From Paenibacillus sp. FSL M7-0420 (GTDB lineage Bacteria; Bacillota; Bacilli; Paenibacillales; Paenibacillaceae): a DNA stretch of 64,000 nucleotides. Both the position numbers and the translations under genes were made by a program. The first letter of the stretch is position 1. Each line of letters begins with the position of its first letter. Location: the NCBI RefSeq assembly GCF_038002345.1, contig NZ_JBBOCJ010000001.1, positions 682,001 through 746,000 on the forward strand, written 5' to 3'. Below the pieces are notes generated by a model. That model was given only the letters and a program-made list of their open reading frames with translations. It made no database searches and was not told where the DNA came from. Below are positions 16,724 through 24,907 of the stretch, in pieces.

Positions 16724-17074
16724 TTATTTAAGCGTGATGATCAGCTCGCTGATTTTACCGCCTTGTACCTTGAATTCATGAGTGAACTGCTGCGGGGCGG
16801 GGACACGGTTCTTATTGAACTCACCCTCCATCTCAGCGGTCACCGCAATGCGGCCCTGGATTTCTTCAATTTCCATAATGGTAAAGCGGACCTTAGCGGA
16901 GAACAGCTCGGATTCTCCCCAAGCCGCAATGGCTTCTGTGCCTTCGGCTGACTTCCCGTTATCCTTCACGGTAGCGCCGGGAGCGAACAATTCAATCAGA
17001 GCGTCAGGCTGGTATTGGTTCACAGCATTGTAGAAGTCCTGTACCTCAATTGGCAAGGTAACATGTTGATTCAT
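16724..17074 (-). CDS. SnoaL-like (NTF2-fold) protein
   Basis: This 116-residue protein has the NTF2/SnoaL pattern: an N-terminal helix (VQDFYNAVNQYQPDALIELF), the APGATVKDNGKSAEG hairpin and three long antiparallel strands (AKVRFTIMEIEEIQGRIAVTAEMEGEF, then HEFKVQGGKISELIITL). The family includes small isomerases, cyclases and ligand-binding proteins; the sequence does not show which. RBS and ATG (17074, after GGAGGCAG) are clear. It sits between a bidirectional terminator and the AraC gene, which is on the same strand 160 bp upstream. Confidence 0.85.
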   Translation of the reverse strand: MNQHVTLPIEVQDFYNAVNQYQPDALIELFAPGATVKDNGKSAEGTEAIAAWGESELFSAKVRFTIMEIEEIQGRIAVTAEMEGEFNKNRVPAPQQFTHEFKVQGGKISELIITLK

Positions 17075-17234
17075 GAATATCTGCCTCCTGTAAGTAGATT
17101 AGTGGGGAACGGCATGTCCACCGGAATGAGCCACTAGGCCACCGCTGAAGCGGCAGGTGCCGTGGTCATCCATACACTAACTTAAACGTATCCGGGCATC
17201 CGTAAGCAGGAAAAAGAATGGGGCGGGGTTCAGC

Positions 17235-18152
17235 TTACGGATAGAGCTGGTTCTGCCCGACGAAGGGAGCGGCGTCCTTGCGGAATTCCGAAGGTGAGCA
17301 ATTCATGACTTTGCGGAACACTTTGATGAAATAGCTGACGTTGTCGAAGCCAACATCCATGGCAATATCGGAGATTTTGCGGTCCCCCTGCTTCAGCAGG
17401 GCTGCGGCCTGGCGAACCCGGTAGGAGTTGATGTAATCGACGGGCGTCTTGCGGGTCATGCTTTTGAAAAAACGGCAGAATTGCCCTTCGCTCATCGGAA
17501 TCAGCCCCGACAGGTCACGAGTACGGATCGGCTCCTGGTAGTTGTCCTGAATATAGAGAATTACCCGCTTCAGGCGGTCAATCTTCGTGGGCTCCGCGCC
17601 TTCGGACTGGCTGTGGTTGACGAAGCGCCCCGGCTGCGCAATCTGCGAGAGCATAATCAGCAGGGTCCCTTTCATAAAAGCTTCGAATCCGGGCATTTGT
17701 TGATCATAGGCCTTCATCATGCGGTTCAAATGCACCAGCAGCTCCGCCTGCCAGGGAACAGAAGGGGTGAGGTGGCGGGGAAAGCTCTGGCGTTTCTCCT
17801 GAAGCGGCAGAATGACGCTCTGCTGGATGGTGTCAAATTGGGCGCTGGCCAGCAGGTCGGGGTGGAAGACAAGGGCGCAGAAGCGGCAGGGGATCTCCGT
17901 AAGCGCGTATGCGGCATGGATATCCCCGGATTCAATGAACACGGCCTCACCGGGGCGAAGCGTGAAATAGTCGGTGTCCACCTGAAACAGAATCTCGCCT
18001 TCCAGCAGCAGGAAGAACTCGGCTTCCTCATGCCAGTGGGTGTCCAGGACATGCGCTCCGGCGGGAAGGTCGATCCAGTAGGCAGCCAGGGGGAACATGA
18101 CATCCCCGTGTTCGCGGTCTTCTTTGAGCAAGCGCTGCGAGGTACGGTCCAT
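17235..18152 (-). CDS. AraC-family regulator with cupin sensor domain
   Basis: This 305-residue regulator has an N-terminal cupin domain (HVLDTHWHEEAEFFLLLEG, residues about 34-52, then TLRPGEAVFIESGDIHAAY) that probably binds a sugar. The C-terminal double helix-turn-helix of AraC has MSEGQFCRFFKSMTRKTPVDYI and ISDIAMDVGFDNVSYFIKVF. It is divergent from the GH31 alpha-xylosidase gene with a 126 bp spacer holding the palindrome TGACGTCA (18172-18179), so it most likely activates that gene in response to xylosides. The start at 18152 follows AAGGAGG. Confidence 0.92.
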   Translation of the reverse strand: MDRTSQRLLKEDREHGDVMFPLAAYWIDLPAGAHVLDTHWHEEAEFFLLLEGEILFQVDTDYFTLRPGEAVFIESGDIHAAYALTEIPCRFCALVFHPDLLASAQFDTIQQSVILPLQEKRQSFPRHLTPSVPWQAELLVHLNRMMKAYDQQMPGFEAFMKGTLLIMLSQIAQPGRFVNHSQSEGAEPTKIDRLKRVILYIQDNYQEPIRTRDLSGLIPMSEGQFCRFFKSMTRKTPVDYINSYRVRQAAALLKQGDRKISDIAMDVGFDNVSYFIKVFRKVMNCSPSEFRKDAAPFVGQNQLYP

Positions 18153-18208
18153 TAGGGGCCTCCTTATCTGATGACGTCAAAATAGTGTTATAAATGAGCT
18201 ATATATTA

Positions 18209-18238
18209 TTAGTTTTGAGATTTTATTATCGGTATAAT
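18209..18238 (+). promoter_or_regulatory. Putative promoter of the alpha-xylosidase gene
   Basis: A perfect TATAAT at 18233-18238 lies about 40 bp before the chosen start. The only -35 candidate at normal distance is the weak TTAGTT (18209-18214, 18 bp spacer), in keeping with a promoter that needs an activator such as the divergent AraC protein. Confidence 0.45.
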
Positions 18239-18278
18239 GCAACTATATACACCAAATCGAAGGGTGGCAAGTGCACAT

Positions 18279-20600
18279 ATGAAATTTACAGACGGCTTAT
18301 GGCTGGTTCGTGACGGAATTACAATCAATGGTGCAGTGCAGAACTATGTAGTAGAAAAAACCGAGGAAGGCCTAACCGCCATCACGCAGACGACTCCCAT
18401 CACGGGACGTTCGGCGACACTCAACTCCACACTGCTGACGGTGAAATTCCATTCCCCGCTTCCGGGCGTGGTAGGCGTCAAAATTATTCATAATGACGGC
18501 GTTATTCAGCGCGGACCTTCGTTTGAGCTGACCCAGGGAACGGGTGATCATGTTCAGGTGGAAGAGAGCGAAGCGCAGACCGTGCTGATCAGCGGCGGAC
18601 TCCGCGTGGTCATCAACAAGGGCACTCACTGGTCTGTGGACTTCTATCGCGGCGACGAGCGGATTACAGGCAGCGGTTACAAATCGATGGCCTACATCAC
18701 GGATCAGGACGGCAACACGTTCATGCGTGAAGAGCTGGATCTGGGCGTGGGCGAATTCGTGTATGGTCTGGGCGAGCGCTTCACGGCTTTTGTCAAAAAT
18801 GGACAGGTGGTCGATCTGTGGAACAAGGATGGCGGGACAAGCTCCGAGCAGGCCTACAAGAACGTTCCGTTCTATGTGACCAGCAAGGGCTACGGCGTCT
18901 TCGTGAACCAGCCGGAACTCGTCTCGTATGAGATTGCATCTGAGAAGGTGAAGAAGGCCCAGTTCAGCGTCGCCGGAGAGAGCCTGGAATACTTCGTGAT
19001 TGAAGGGCCGACGATTAAAGAGGTCATCACCAAATATACCTCCCTGACCGGCAAGCCTGCGCTGCCTCCGGCCTGGACCTTTGGCCTGTGGCTGACGACT
19101 TCGTTCACTACAGACTACGATGAAGCTACGGTTAACTCCTTCGTGGAGGGGATGGCGGAGCGCGATCTGCCGCTGCATGTGTTCCACTTCGACTGCTTCT
19201 GGATGCGTGAATATCAATGGACGGATTTCCAGTGGGATTCCCGTGTGTTCCCGGACCCGGTGGGGATGCTGAAGCGTCTGCACGACAAGGGACTGAAGAT
19301 CTGCGTCTGGATCAACTCTTATATCGGACAGCGCTCCCCGTTGTTTGAAGAAGGCCGGAAGAACGGTTATCTGCTCAAAAAAGCCAACGGTGACGTCTAC
19401 CAGACAGACCTCTGGCAAGCGGGCATGGGACTGGTCGACTTCACGAACCCTGCGGCTTGTGAATGGTATGCCGGTTACCTGCGCGACCTGGTGGATATGG
19501 GCGTAGACAGCTTTAAGACGGACTTCGGCGAGCGGATTCCCACGGATGTGGTCTATTTCGACGGCTCCGATCCATACAAGATGCATAACTATTATACCCA
19601 GTTGTATAACAAGGTTGTATTCGAGGTACTGGAAGAAAAGCTCGGCAAAAATGAAGCTGCCGTGTTCGCACGCTCCGCTACCGCCGGCGGCCAGCAGTTC
19701 CCGGTTCACTGGGGCGGCGATTGCTATGCCGACTATGAATCCATGGCAGAGAGCCTGCGCGGCGGCTTGTCGCTCGGCCTGTCCGGCTTCGGCTTCTGGA
19801 GCCATGACATCGGCGGGTTCGAGAACACCGCTCCGGCGCATGTCTTCAAGCGCTGGCTGGCCTTCGGCCTGCTCTCCAGCCACAGCCGTCTGCACGGCAG
19901 CACCTCGTACCGTGTGCCTTGGGCGTATGACGATGAAGCCGTGGACGTTACCCGCTTCTTCACCAAGCTCAAGTGCAGCCTGATGCCGTACCTGTATGAT
20001 GTAGCCGGACAGGCACATGAGCAGGGCTGGGCCTCGATGCGGGCCATGGTGATGGAGTTCCCGGAAGATCCGACCTGTGAAGTGCTGGACCGCCAGTACA
20101 TGCTGGGCGATTCCTTGCTGGTCGCTCCGATCTTCCAGGAGAACGGCGAAGTGAAGTATTACCTGCCGGCCGGCCGCTGGACACACCTGTTGAACGGTGA
20201 GACCGTACAGGGCGGAGCATGGCGCAAGGAGAAGCATGACTTCTTCAGCCTGCCGCTGTTCGTGCGTCCGAACACCTTGCTGGCCTTGGGCAGCGAGGAC
20301 AGCCGTCCGGATTATGATTTTGCCGACGGCGTGAAGTTCGGCCTGTACTCCCTGGAGGACGGCAAGACTACATCGGCAACCGTGCGCGATATCCACGGTG
20401 CTCCTGAGCTGAAGGTAGAAGCTGTACGCAGCGGCAGCACTGTAAAGGTTACTGCCGAAGGCAGCGGCAAAGCATTCACCCTGGCGGTGAAGGATCTCGG
20501 CGCTATCGCTTCCGTGGAAGGTGCGGAGCAGGTGGATGAGACTACAGTCAAAGTGGGCGCCGGCGAGAAGTCCGTAACGTTCACGATTACGCTGAAATAA
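18279..20600 (+). CDS. yicI: GH31 alpha-xylosidase
   Basis: This 773-residue glycosidase matches E. coli YicI (772 residues) along its whole length, including LDLGVGEFVYGLGERFTAFV, FWMREYQWTDFQWD and the final LTITLH-like end. The predicted nucleophile is D415 in FKTDFGERIPTD and acid/base D481 in HWGGDCYADYESM, equal to D416 and D482 in YicI. It should release alpha-xylose from isoprimeverose and other xyloglucan oligosaccharides in the cytoplasm. The start at 18279 (MKFTDGLW) is chosen because YicI begins in the same way; an upstream ATG at 18237 overlaps the -10 box. No xyloglucan transporter is adjacent. Confidence 0.93.
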   Translation: MKFTDGLWLVRDGITINGAVQNYVVEKTEEGLTAITQTTPITGRSATLNSTLLTVKFHSPLPGVVGVKIIHNDGVIQRGPSFELTQGTGDHVQVEESEAQTVLISGGLRVVINKGTHWSVDFYRGDERITGSGYKSMAYITDQDGNTFMREELDLGVGEFVYGLGERFTAFVKNGQVVDLWNKDGGTSSEQAYKNVPFYVTSKGYGVFVNQPELVSYEIASEKVKKAQFSVAGESLEYFVIEGPTIKEVITKYTSLTGKPALPPAWTFGLWLTTSFTTDYDEATVNSFVEGMAERDLPLHVFHFDCFWMREYQWTDFQWDSRVFPDPVGMLKRLHDKGLKICVWINSYIGQRSPLFEEGRKNGYLLKKANGDVYQTDLWQAGMGLVDFTNPAACEWYAGYLRDLVDMGVDSFKTDFGERIPTDVVYFDGSDPYKMHNYYTQLYNKVVFEVLEEKLGKNEAAVFARSATAGGQQFPVHWGGDCYADYESMAESLRGGLSLGLSGFGFWSHDIGGFENTAPAHVFKRWLAFGLLSSHSRLHGSTSYRVPWAYDDEAVDVTRFFTKLKCSLMPYLYDVAGQAHEQGWASMRAMVMEFPEDPTCEVLDRQYMLGDSLLVAPIFQENGEVKYYLPAGRWTHLLNGETVQGGAWRKEKHDFFSLPLFVRPNTLLALGSEDSRPDYDFADGVKFGLYSLEDGKTTSATVRDIHGAPELKVEAVRSGSTVKVTAEGSGKAFTLAVKDLGAIASVEGAEQVDETTVKVGAGEKSVTFTITLK

Positions 20601-20798
20601 TTAACTAAATTACCGTGAAATAAGACAACTATAGACTGAATTAACAAACCCGCAAGACTGAATTAACACAACTATAGACCGAATCAACACACCCGCACGC
20701 TGGCTTAGCCTATGGCTGTGCCCTTAAGTAACCAAGCTCTCTGATGACAGGGGACATTCGTCTCCTGGATCGGGGAGCTTTTTGGGGATCAGTGCCAA

Positions 20799-21300
20799 TG
20801 TGATCGGTTTTTCGATTACAATTGGCTAACGTGGCGTGCCCGTTCCCAATGTGATCGGTTTTTCGATTACATTCGGCCCACGTGTCGTGCCCAGTCCAAA
20901 TGTGATCGGTTTTTCGATTACAATTGGCCCACGTGGCGTGCTCAGTCCAAATGTGATCGGTTTTTCGATTACAATTGGCCCACGTGGCGTGCCCAGTCCA
21001 AATGTGATCGGTATTTCGATTACATTCGGCCCACGTGGCTTGCCCAGTCCCAATGTGATCGGTTTTTCGATTACATTTGGCCCACGCGGCGTGCCCGTTC
21101 CCAATGTGATCGGTTTTTCGATTACAATTGGCTAACGTGGCGAGCCCGTTCCCAATGTGATCGGTTTTTCGATTACATTCGGCTAACATGGCGTGCCCAG
21201 TTCAAATGTGATCGGTTTTTCGATTACAATGGGCCCACGTGGCATGCCCAGTCCAAATGTGATCGGTTTTTCGATTACATTCGGCTAACATGGCGTGCCA
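20799..21300 (+). repeat. Ten-unit 51 bp palindrome array, family A copy 1
   Basis: Ten 22 bp palindromes of the form TGTGATCG-GTTTTT-CGATTACA begin at 20799, 20850, 20901, 20952, 21003, 21054, 21105, 21156, 21207 and 21258, an exact 51 bp period throughout. The 29 bp between them is also conserved (GGCCCACGTGGCGTGCCCAG type) and contains CACGTG in most units, so they are not CRISPR spacers. The array fills the gap between the GH31 and SGNH genes. Frames stay open through it only because 51 is a multiple of three. A second array in opposite orientation is at 48839-49319. Confidence 0.95.
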
Positions 21301-21379
21301 TAGAAGTACCGAAGGATTGCCTAAGGAGTGACAAGTTACTGTCAGCATCAGTCGCATCAGATTAGAGGAGTCGATCATT

Positions 21380-22573
21380 ATGAACAATGTTGAGAACAGT
21401 CCAAACGGAGTGCTGAGCCAGCCGGAGTTCACCTCCGCTACCGCGCTGTCTACAGCCGCCAATTATATTATGAACGCGCCGGAGCCGTTCACCCATACGT
21501 ACCGCACCTATATCCGTCTGCGGGAGAACGGGAGCCTGACGCTGAAGTTCTGGCACAGCAATGCGGTGGATTCGACCTGGGACCTGGGCGCGGATGCCGT
21601 AGCCAGTGAACCGGGGGGCGAGTGGAGCATCGAAGCGGCATATGTCGCCGATGGCGGAGCCGCGCCGGACGGCAGCGTTGTGCCTGGCTCACAGGTGCCG
21701 GTTACCTTCAGCGGCGAACGGTCGCGGCGCGTGGAGCCGGGCGAGCAGTTCTGGAGCGACGAAGCGCTTCTGGAGCTGCCGGAGGGCCATATGCTGGCCT
21801 TCACCTGGACCTTGAAGACGGCTGGAGCAGGCAAGTCTTTCCCCTTCAATGTGGAGGGAATGCTGATCTCCGGCTACGATGTGCCGGGCACGTTAGCGGC
21901 CAGGGAGTCGGCCGCCGGGTTCAGCGAATCCGATAAGCTCCAGGTGCTTCCAAGCTTCCTGGGCTACAAGAAGGATGTAACGAAGAAACTGATATTCCTC
22001 GGCGATTCTATCACGCAGGGGGTACGGACGGCCAAGGATCAATATGAGCACTGGGCGGCAAGAATTGCGGAGGGGCTGGGAACACAGTTCGGCCTGTGGA
22101 ATATCGGCTCCGGCTGGGGCCGGGCTTACGATGTAGCCACGGACGGCCCTTGGCTGCATAAGGCGCAGCAGGGTGATGAGGTGCTGATCGTGCTGGGCGT
22201 GAATGATTTGGATATCGGCCAGCGCTCGGCAGAGGAGCTGCTTACGGACCTTACGCACATTATCTCCCGGATCAAGGAAGCACAGCCGGAGACAGCGGTA
22301 ATTCTCAGCACGGTGCCGCCCTTCAATTTCGAGGGCGGGCGTGAGACCCATTGGCGCAAAGTGAATGAATGTATCCGCACGAGTCCTCCGGCCGGAGTGG
22401 ACCGCGTGTTCGACATCGCTGCCGTGCTCTCTGTTGCTGTTCCCGCTGACCACCGGATCAAGCCGGAGTATATGAGCGACGAGTTCGACCCGCATCCGAA
22501 CGGTGCGGCGGGCAAGGCCGTGGCGGATGCGTTTCTGGCGTGGTACGGGGAATCTGCAACAGGCAGACCGTAA
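21380..22573 (+). CDS. SGNH/GDSL-family hydrolase with N-terminal beta domain
   Basis: This 397-residue protein has an N-terminal beta-rich domain of about 190 residues followed by an SGNH esterase domain. Block I is IFLGDSITQG with the catalytic S210. The oxyanion glycine lies in WNIGSGWGRAYD, the block III motif is VLIVLGVNDL, and the catalytic pair is DPHPNG (D370, H372). Such enzymes deacetylate sugars or hydrolyse esters. No signal peptide is visible, so it should act in the cytoplasm, perhaps on acetylated oligosaccharides taken up by the nearby sugar systems. The start at 21380 follows GAGGAG. Confidence 0.88.
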   Translation: MNNVENSPNGVLSQPEFTSATALSTAANYIMNAPEPFTHTYRTYIRLRENGSLTLKFWHSNAVDSTWDLGADAVASEPGGEWSIEAAYVADGGAAPDGSVVPGSQVPVTFSGERSRRVEPGEQFWSDEALLELPEGHMLAFTWTLKTAGAGKSFPFNVEGMLISGYDVPGTLAARESAAGFSESDKLQVLPSFLGYKKDVTKKLIFLGDSITQGVRTAKDQYEHWAARIAEGLGTQFGLWNIGSGWGRAYDVATDGPWLHKAQQGDEVLIVLGVNDLDIGQRSAEELLTDLTHIISRIKEAQPETAVILSTVPPFNFEGGRETHWRKVNECIRTSPPAGVDRVFDIAAVLSVAVPADHRIKPEYMSDEFDPHPNGAAGKAVADAFLAWYGESATGRP

Positions 22574-22660
22574 CTCTGCCATACTGCCATATAGCTAAAC
22601 TGCCTCAGCTTAGAAATTACTCCTCGGCATGGAAATACTGCCTCGACAGGGCAGTTGGCA

Positions 22661-22863
22661 GAAATGTTGTACATTATGCAGCTTAGATTCATGATAACCG
22701 GGGGTTAAAGGAAGAATGTTGCAAAAAATACAAGAATAGCTCCGCAGAACCTCCGGGAGGTGGAAAAATACTGCCTTTCCTGCAACAATACTGAATTAAT
22801 GGCGGCATCAGGAAGGAAATGTTGCATTTCGTGCAGGATTCCATCATCGTGCAGGATTCCATC
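22661..22863. repeat. Palindrome array with 51-52 bp pitch, family E
   Basis: Four units with core TTG(C/T)A-N5-T(G/A)CA have centres near 22674, 22726, 22778 and 22829, so spacings of 52, 52 and 51 bp. The clearest is ATGTTGCA-TTTCG-TGCAGGATT at 22820-22840. An 18 bp direct duplication (CGTGCAGGATTCCATCA) follows at 22830-22863. The remainder of the 22574-22975 gap holds AT-rich sequence and the terminator at 22883. Confidence 0.7.
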
Positions 22864-22882
22864 ACAAAGGTACGATTAGAAA

Positions 22883-22905
22883 AGAGCCTGCATTTTGCAG
22901 GCTCT
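22883..22905 (-). terminator. Terminator of the YesN-type regulator gene
   Basis: AGAGCCTGCA and TGCAGGCTCT form a perfect 10 bp stem with a three-base loop. Read on the minus strand it is followed by TTTTCTAA, so it ends the regulator transcript. Confidence 0.85.
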
Positions 22906-22975
22906 CAGCTTGTCTGCCAGGGTCTTTACATGACCTGGTTCTCTTTTCTTCTCTGAGGAGGCATCCATCATTCAC

Positions 22976-24901
22976 TCAATGCTCCGCCTGATCCCGGTAG
23001 TCTTTCGGCGAATGGCCGGTATGCTTCTTGAAGACCTTGCTGAAGTATTTGACGTCGTGGAAGCCGACCATTTCCGAGATCTGGGCCAGCTTGAGGCCCG
23101 GATTCTGCATCAGCAGCTTGGCCTTCTCGATGCGGACGCTGACGATGTAGTCGGAGAAGTTGATGCCGTATTCCTGCTTGAACCGGCGTGAGACATACTC
23201 GCGGCTGACCTGGAATTTGCCCGCCACCTCCTGAAGGGAGAGGTCGGAGGGGTAATTCTGCTCAATGTATTTTACGATCTCCGTCATCGGGTTCCGCTCT
23301 TTCTGCTGCCTGGCCGCGAGCGCCCGGGATAACTGCTGCATGAAGGCAAGGGACCAGTCGCGCCAGGCGAACAGGGAGAAGGAATAGCCGCTGGGCTGCG
23401 GAGAGGGGTTCTGCTGGTCCCCGTGCTCAAGCTCAGCCAGCACGTTAGCCGCCTGGCTGCCAAGCGCTTCCCGGACCAGACGGGAGCGAAGCAGCAGCGC
23501 ATCGGCCTTCCAGTCGTTCAGCATCTGCGGGGTAACCACCCCCCGGCGGCTAAGCTCCTGAGTCCAGTGCTGCGCCGCTGCGGTCAGGGCCTCGGGCGTC
23601 CCGCTGATGACCGCCATCCGCCAGTCCTCCTGGACATCGGCGAAGCTCAGCGGGACTGCGGTCTCCCGCTTATTGCGCGGCTTCCCGCCGGGTATCGTCC
23701 CCGGCTCCCTGCCCGTCACTGCGCCAGCACCATTGCCTGTCGCCGCACCCGCACCTGACTTCCGGCCTGTCACCTCGCCCGTTCCCGAGCCAGTCAATCC
23801 GCCTGTCGCCGCACCCGCACCTGACTTCCGGCTCGTCACCTCGTCCATTCCACTGCCAGTCACTCCGCCTGTCACCGCACCCAAGCCTGGCTTTCCGCCC
23901 GTCATCACACCCACATCAGTCCCCCCGCCTGCCACCGTACCCGCTCCCATGCTTGTCCCCCCGCCCGGCAACGCCTCCGCCCCCGCATAATGGCAGTAAT
24001 CCTCATGCCTAAGCAGATTCCGCCGCAGCAGGGCTTCGGCGGCTTCGGCGCGTCCCGCCGGCAGATGCGCGGGGAAAGCGCCAGGCGTGCTGATTCCGAA
24101 ATGCATACGGAACTGCAGCGTCAGGAAGATGCCCTGATTCATCCGGCTAATCAGTGAAGTGACAGATTCATGCGGCTCCCAGAGCAGGATGGCAATCTCC
24201 GGCGGCCCGCCCCAGTAGCGGAAGGCGATGCCTGTGCCCTGCTGCTGCAGGAATTCGTTGCAGATGTTCACGATGGCGTAGTAGAGCAGCTCGCTGTCGC
24301 CGCCGAAGCGCCGCAGCAGCGGATTGTTGCCGCTGTCCGTCTGCACGAGGAGCAGACGCGAAATCTTAATGTCCGGCGGAATGATGCCGTCATGGATCAG
24401 GCGGCGCAGCGAGGCCTCGGCATTCACCCTGTCATCGATGAGCGCAGACAGCAGCTTCTCCCCGAAGATCGGCTTGATCTCATTCAGCCGGAGACTCTGG
24501 TGCTGGCGGTGGCTGCGTTCCGCCTCCTCGGCCCGCCAGGCGGATACTGCCTTGGAGACCGCGCTGTTAATCATATCCGGCTCAATCGGCTTCAGGATAT
24601 AATCGATGCCGCCATGGCGGACGGTCTGGCGGACGAAGTCGAAATCATTATGCCCGCTGACCACAATGAACTTGGTGCTGCCTGCGAATTCATCCACCCA
24701 GGTCATCAGCTCCAGGCCGCTCCCGGACTCCATCATCATATCCATAATGACCAGCGCAGGCTTCTCCCGGCGGATCAGACCGATGGCCTCATTGCCGTTA
24801 CCCGCCTCCAGAATCTCCTCAATCTGATGGGCCTCCCAGTCCACCAGCAGGCGGACGGCCTTCCGGACTCTTGCTTCGTCATCTACAATCAGTGCCTTCA
24901 T
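22976..24901 (-). CDS. YesN-type response regulator with AraC output domain and odd linker
   Basis: This 641-residue protein has a receiver domain with D54 (ALVIMDMMMESG) and K in YILKPIEPDM, a middle regulatory segment and a C-terminal AraC helix-turn-helix (LSLQEVAGKFQVSREYVSRRF, then LAQISEMVGFHDVKYFSKVF). It should be phosphorylated by the YesM-type kinase encoded 6 bp upstream, and activate the divergent sugar ABC transporter operon. The protein is about 100 residues longer than usual because residues about 305-404 are a Gly/Thr/Ala/Val-rich linker of imperfect 10-20-residue repeats (GSGTGEVTGRKSGAGAATG type). That stretch looks like an expanded tandem repeat. Confidence 0.9.
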   Translation of the reverse strand: MKALIVDDEARVRKAVRLLVDWEAHQIEEILEAGNGNEAIGLIRREKPALVIMDMMMESGSGLELMTWVDEFAGSTKFIVVSGHNDFDFVRQTVRHGGIDYILKPIEPDMINSAVSKAVSAWRAEEAERSHRQHQSLRLNEIKPIFGEKLLSALIDDRVNAEASLRRLIHDGIIPPDIKISRLLLVQTDSGNNPLLRRFGGDSELLYYAIVNICNEFLQQQGTGIAFRYWGGPPEIAILLWEPHESVTSLISRMNQGIFLTLQFRMHFGISTPGAFPAHLPAGRAEAAEALLRRNLLRHEDYCHYAGAEALPGGGTSMGAGTVAGGGTDVGVMTGGKPGLGAVTGGVTGSGMDEVTSRKSGAGAATGGLTGSGTGEVTGRKSGAGAATGNGAGAVTGREPGTIPGGKPRNKRETAVPLSFADVQEDWRMAVISGTPEALTAAAQHWTQELSRRGVVTPQMLNDWKADALLLRSRLVREALGSQAANVLAELEHGDQQNPSPQPSGYSFSLFAWRDWSLAFMQQLSRALAARQQKERNPMTEIVKYIEQNYPSDLSLQEVAGKFQVSREYVSRRFKQEYGINFSDYIVSVRIEKAKLLMQNPGLKLAQISEMVGFHDVKYFSKVFKKHTGHSPKDYRDQAEH

Positions 24902-24907
24902 ATTCGT

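Noticed and set aside
18372..20396. 674-codon reverse frame inside the alpha-xylosidase gene
   Set aside because: Antisense shadow of a gene with full-length match to YicI; the composition is atypical and no start site exists.
20710..21189. Long open frames through the repeat arrays (also 48260-49516 and 48806-49373)
   Set aside because: Frames stay open in several phases on both strands because the 51 bp period is a multiple of three. The products are 17-residue repeats (such as ECNRKTDHIG units) without ribosome sites, so they are artefacts.
20799..21300. Regular repeats resembling a CRISPR array
   Set aside because: Repeats are palindromic and regularly spaced, but the intervals are near-identical to one another rather than unique, and no cas gene is in the window. 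The same holds for 48839-49319.
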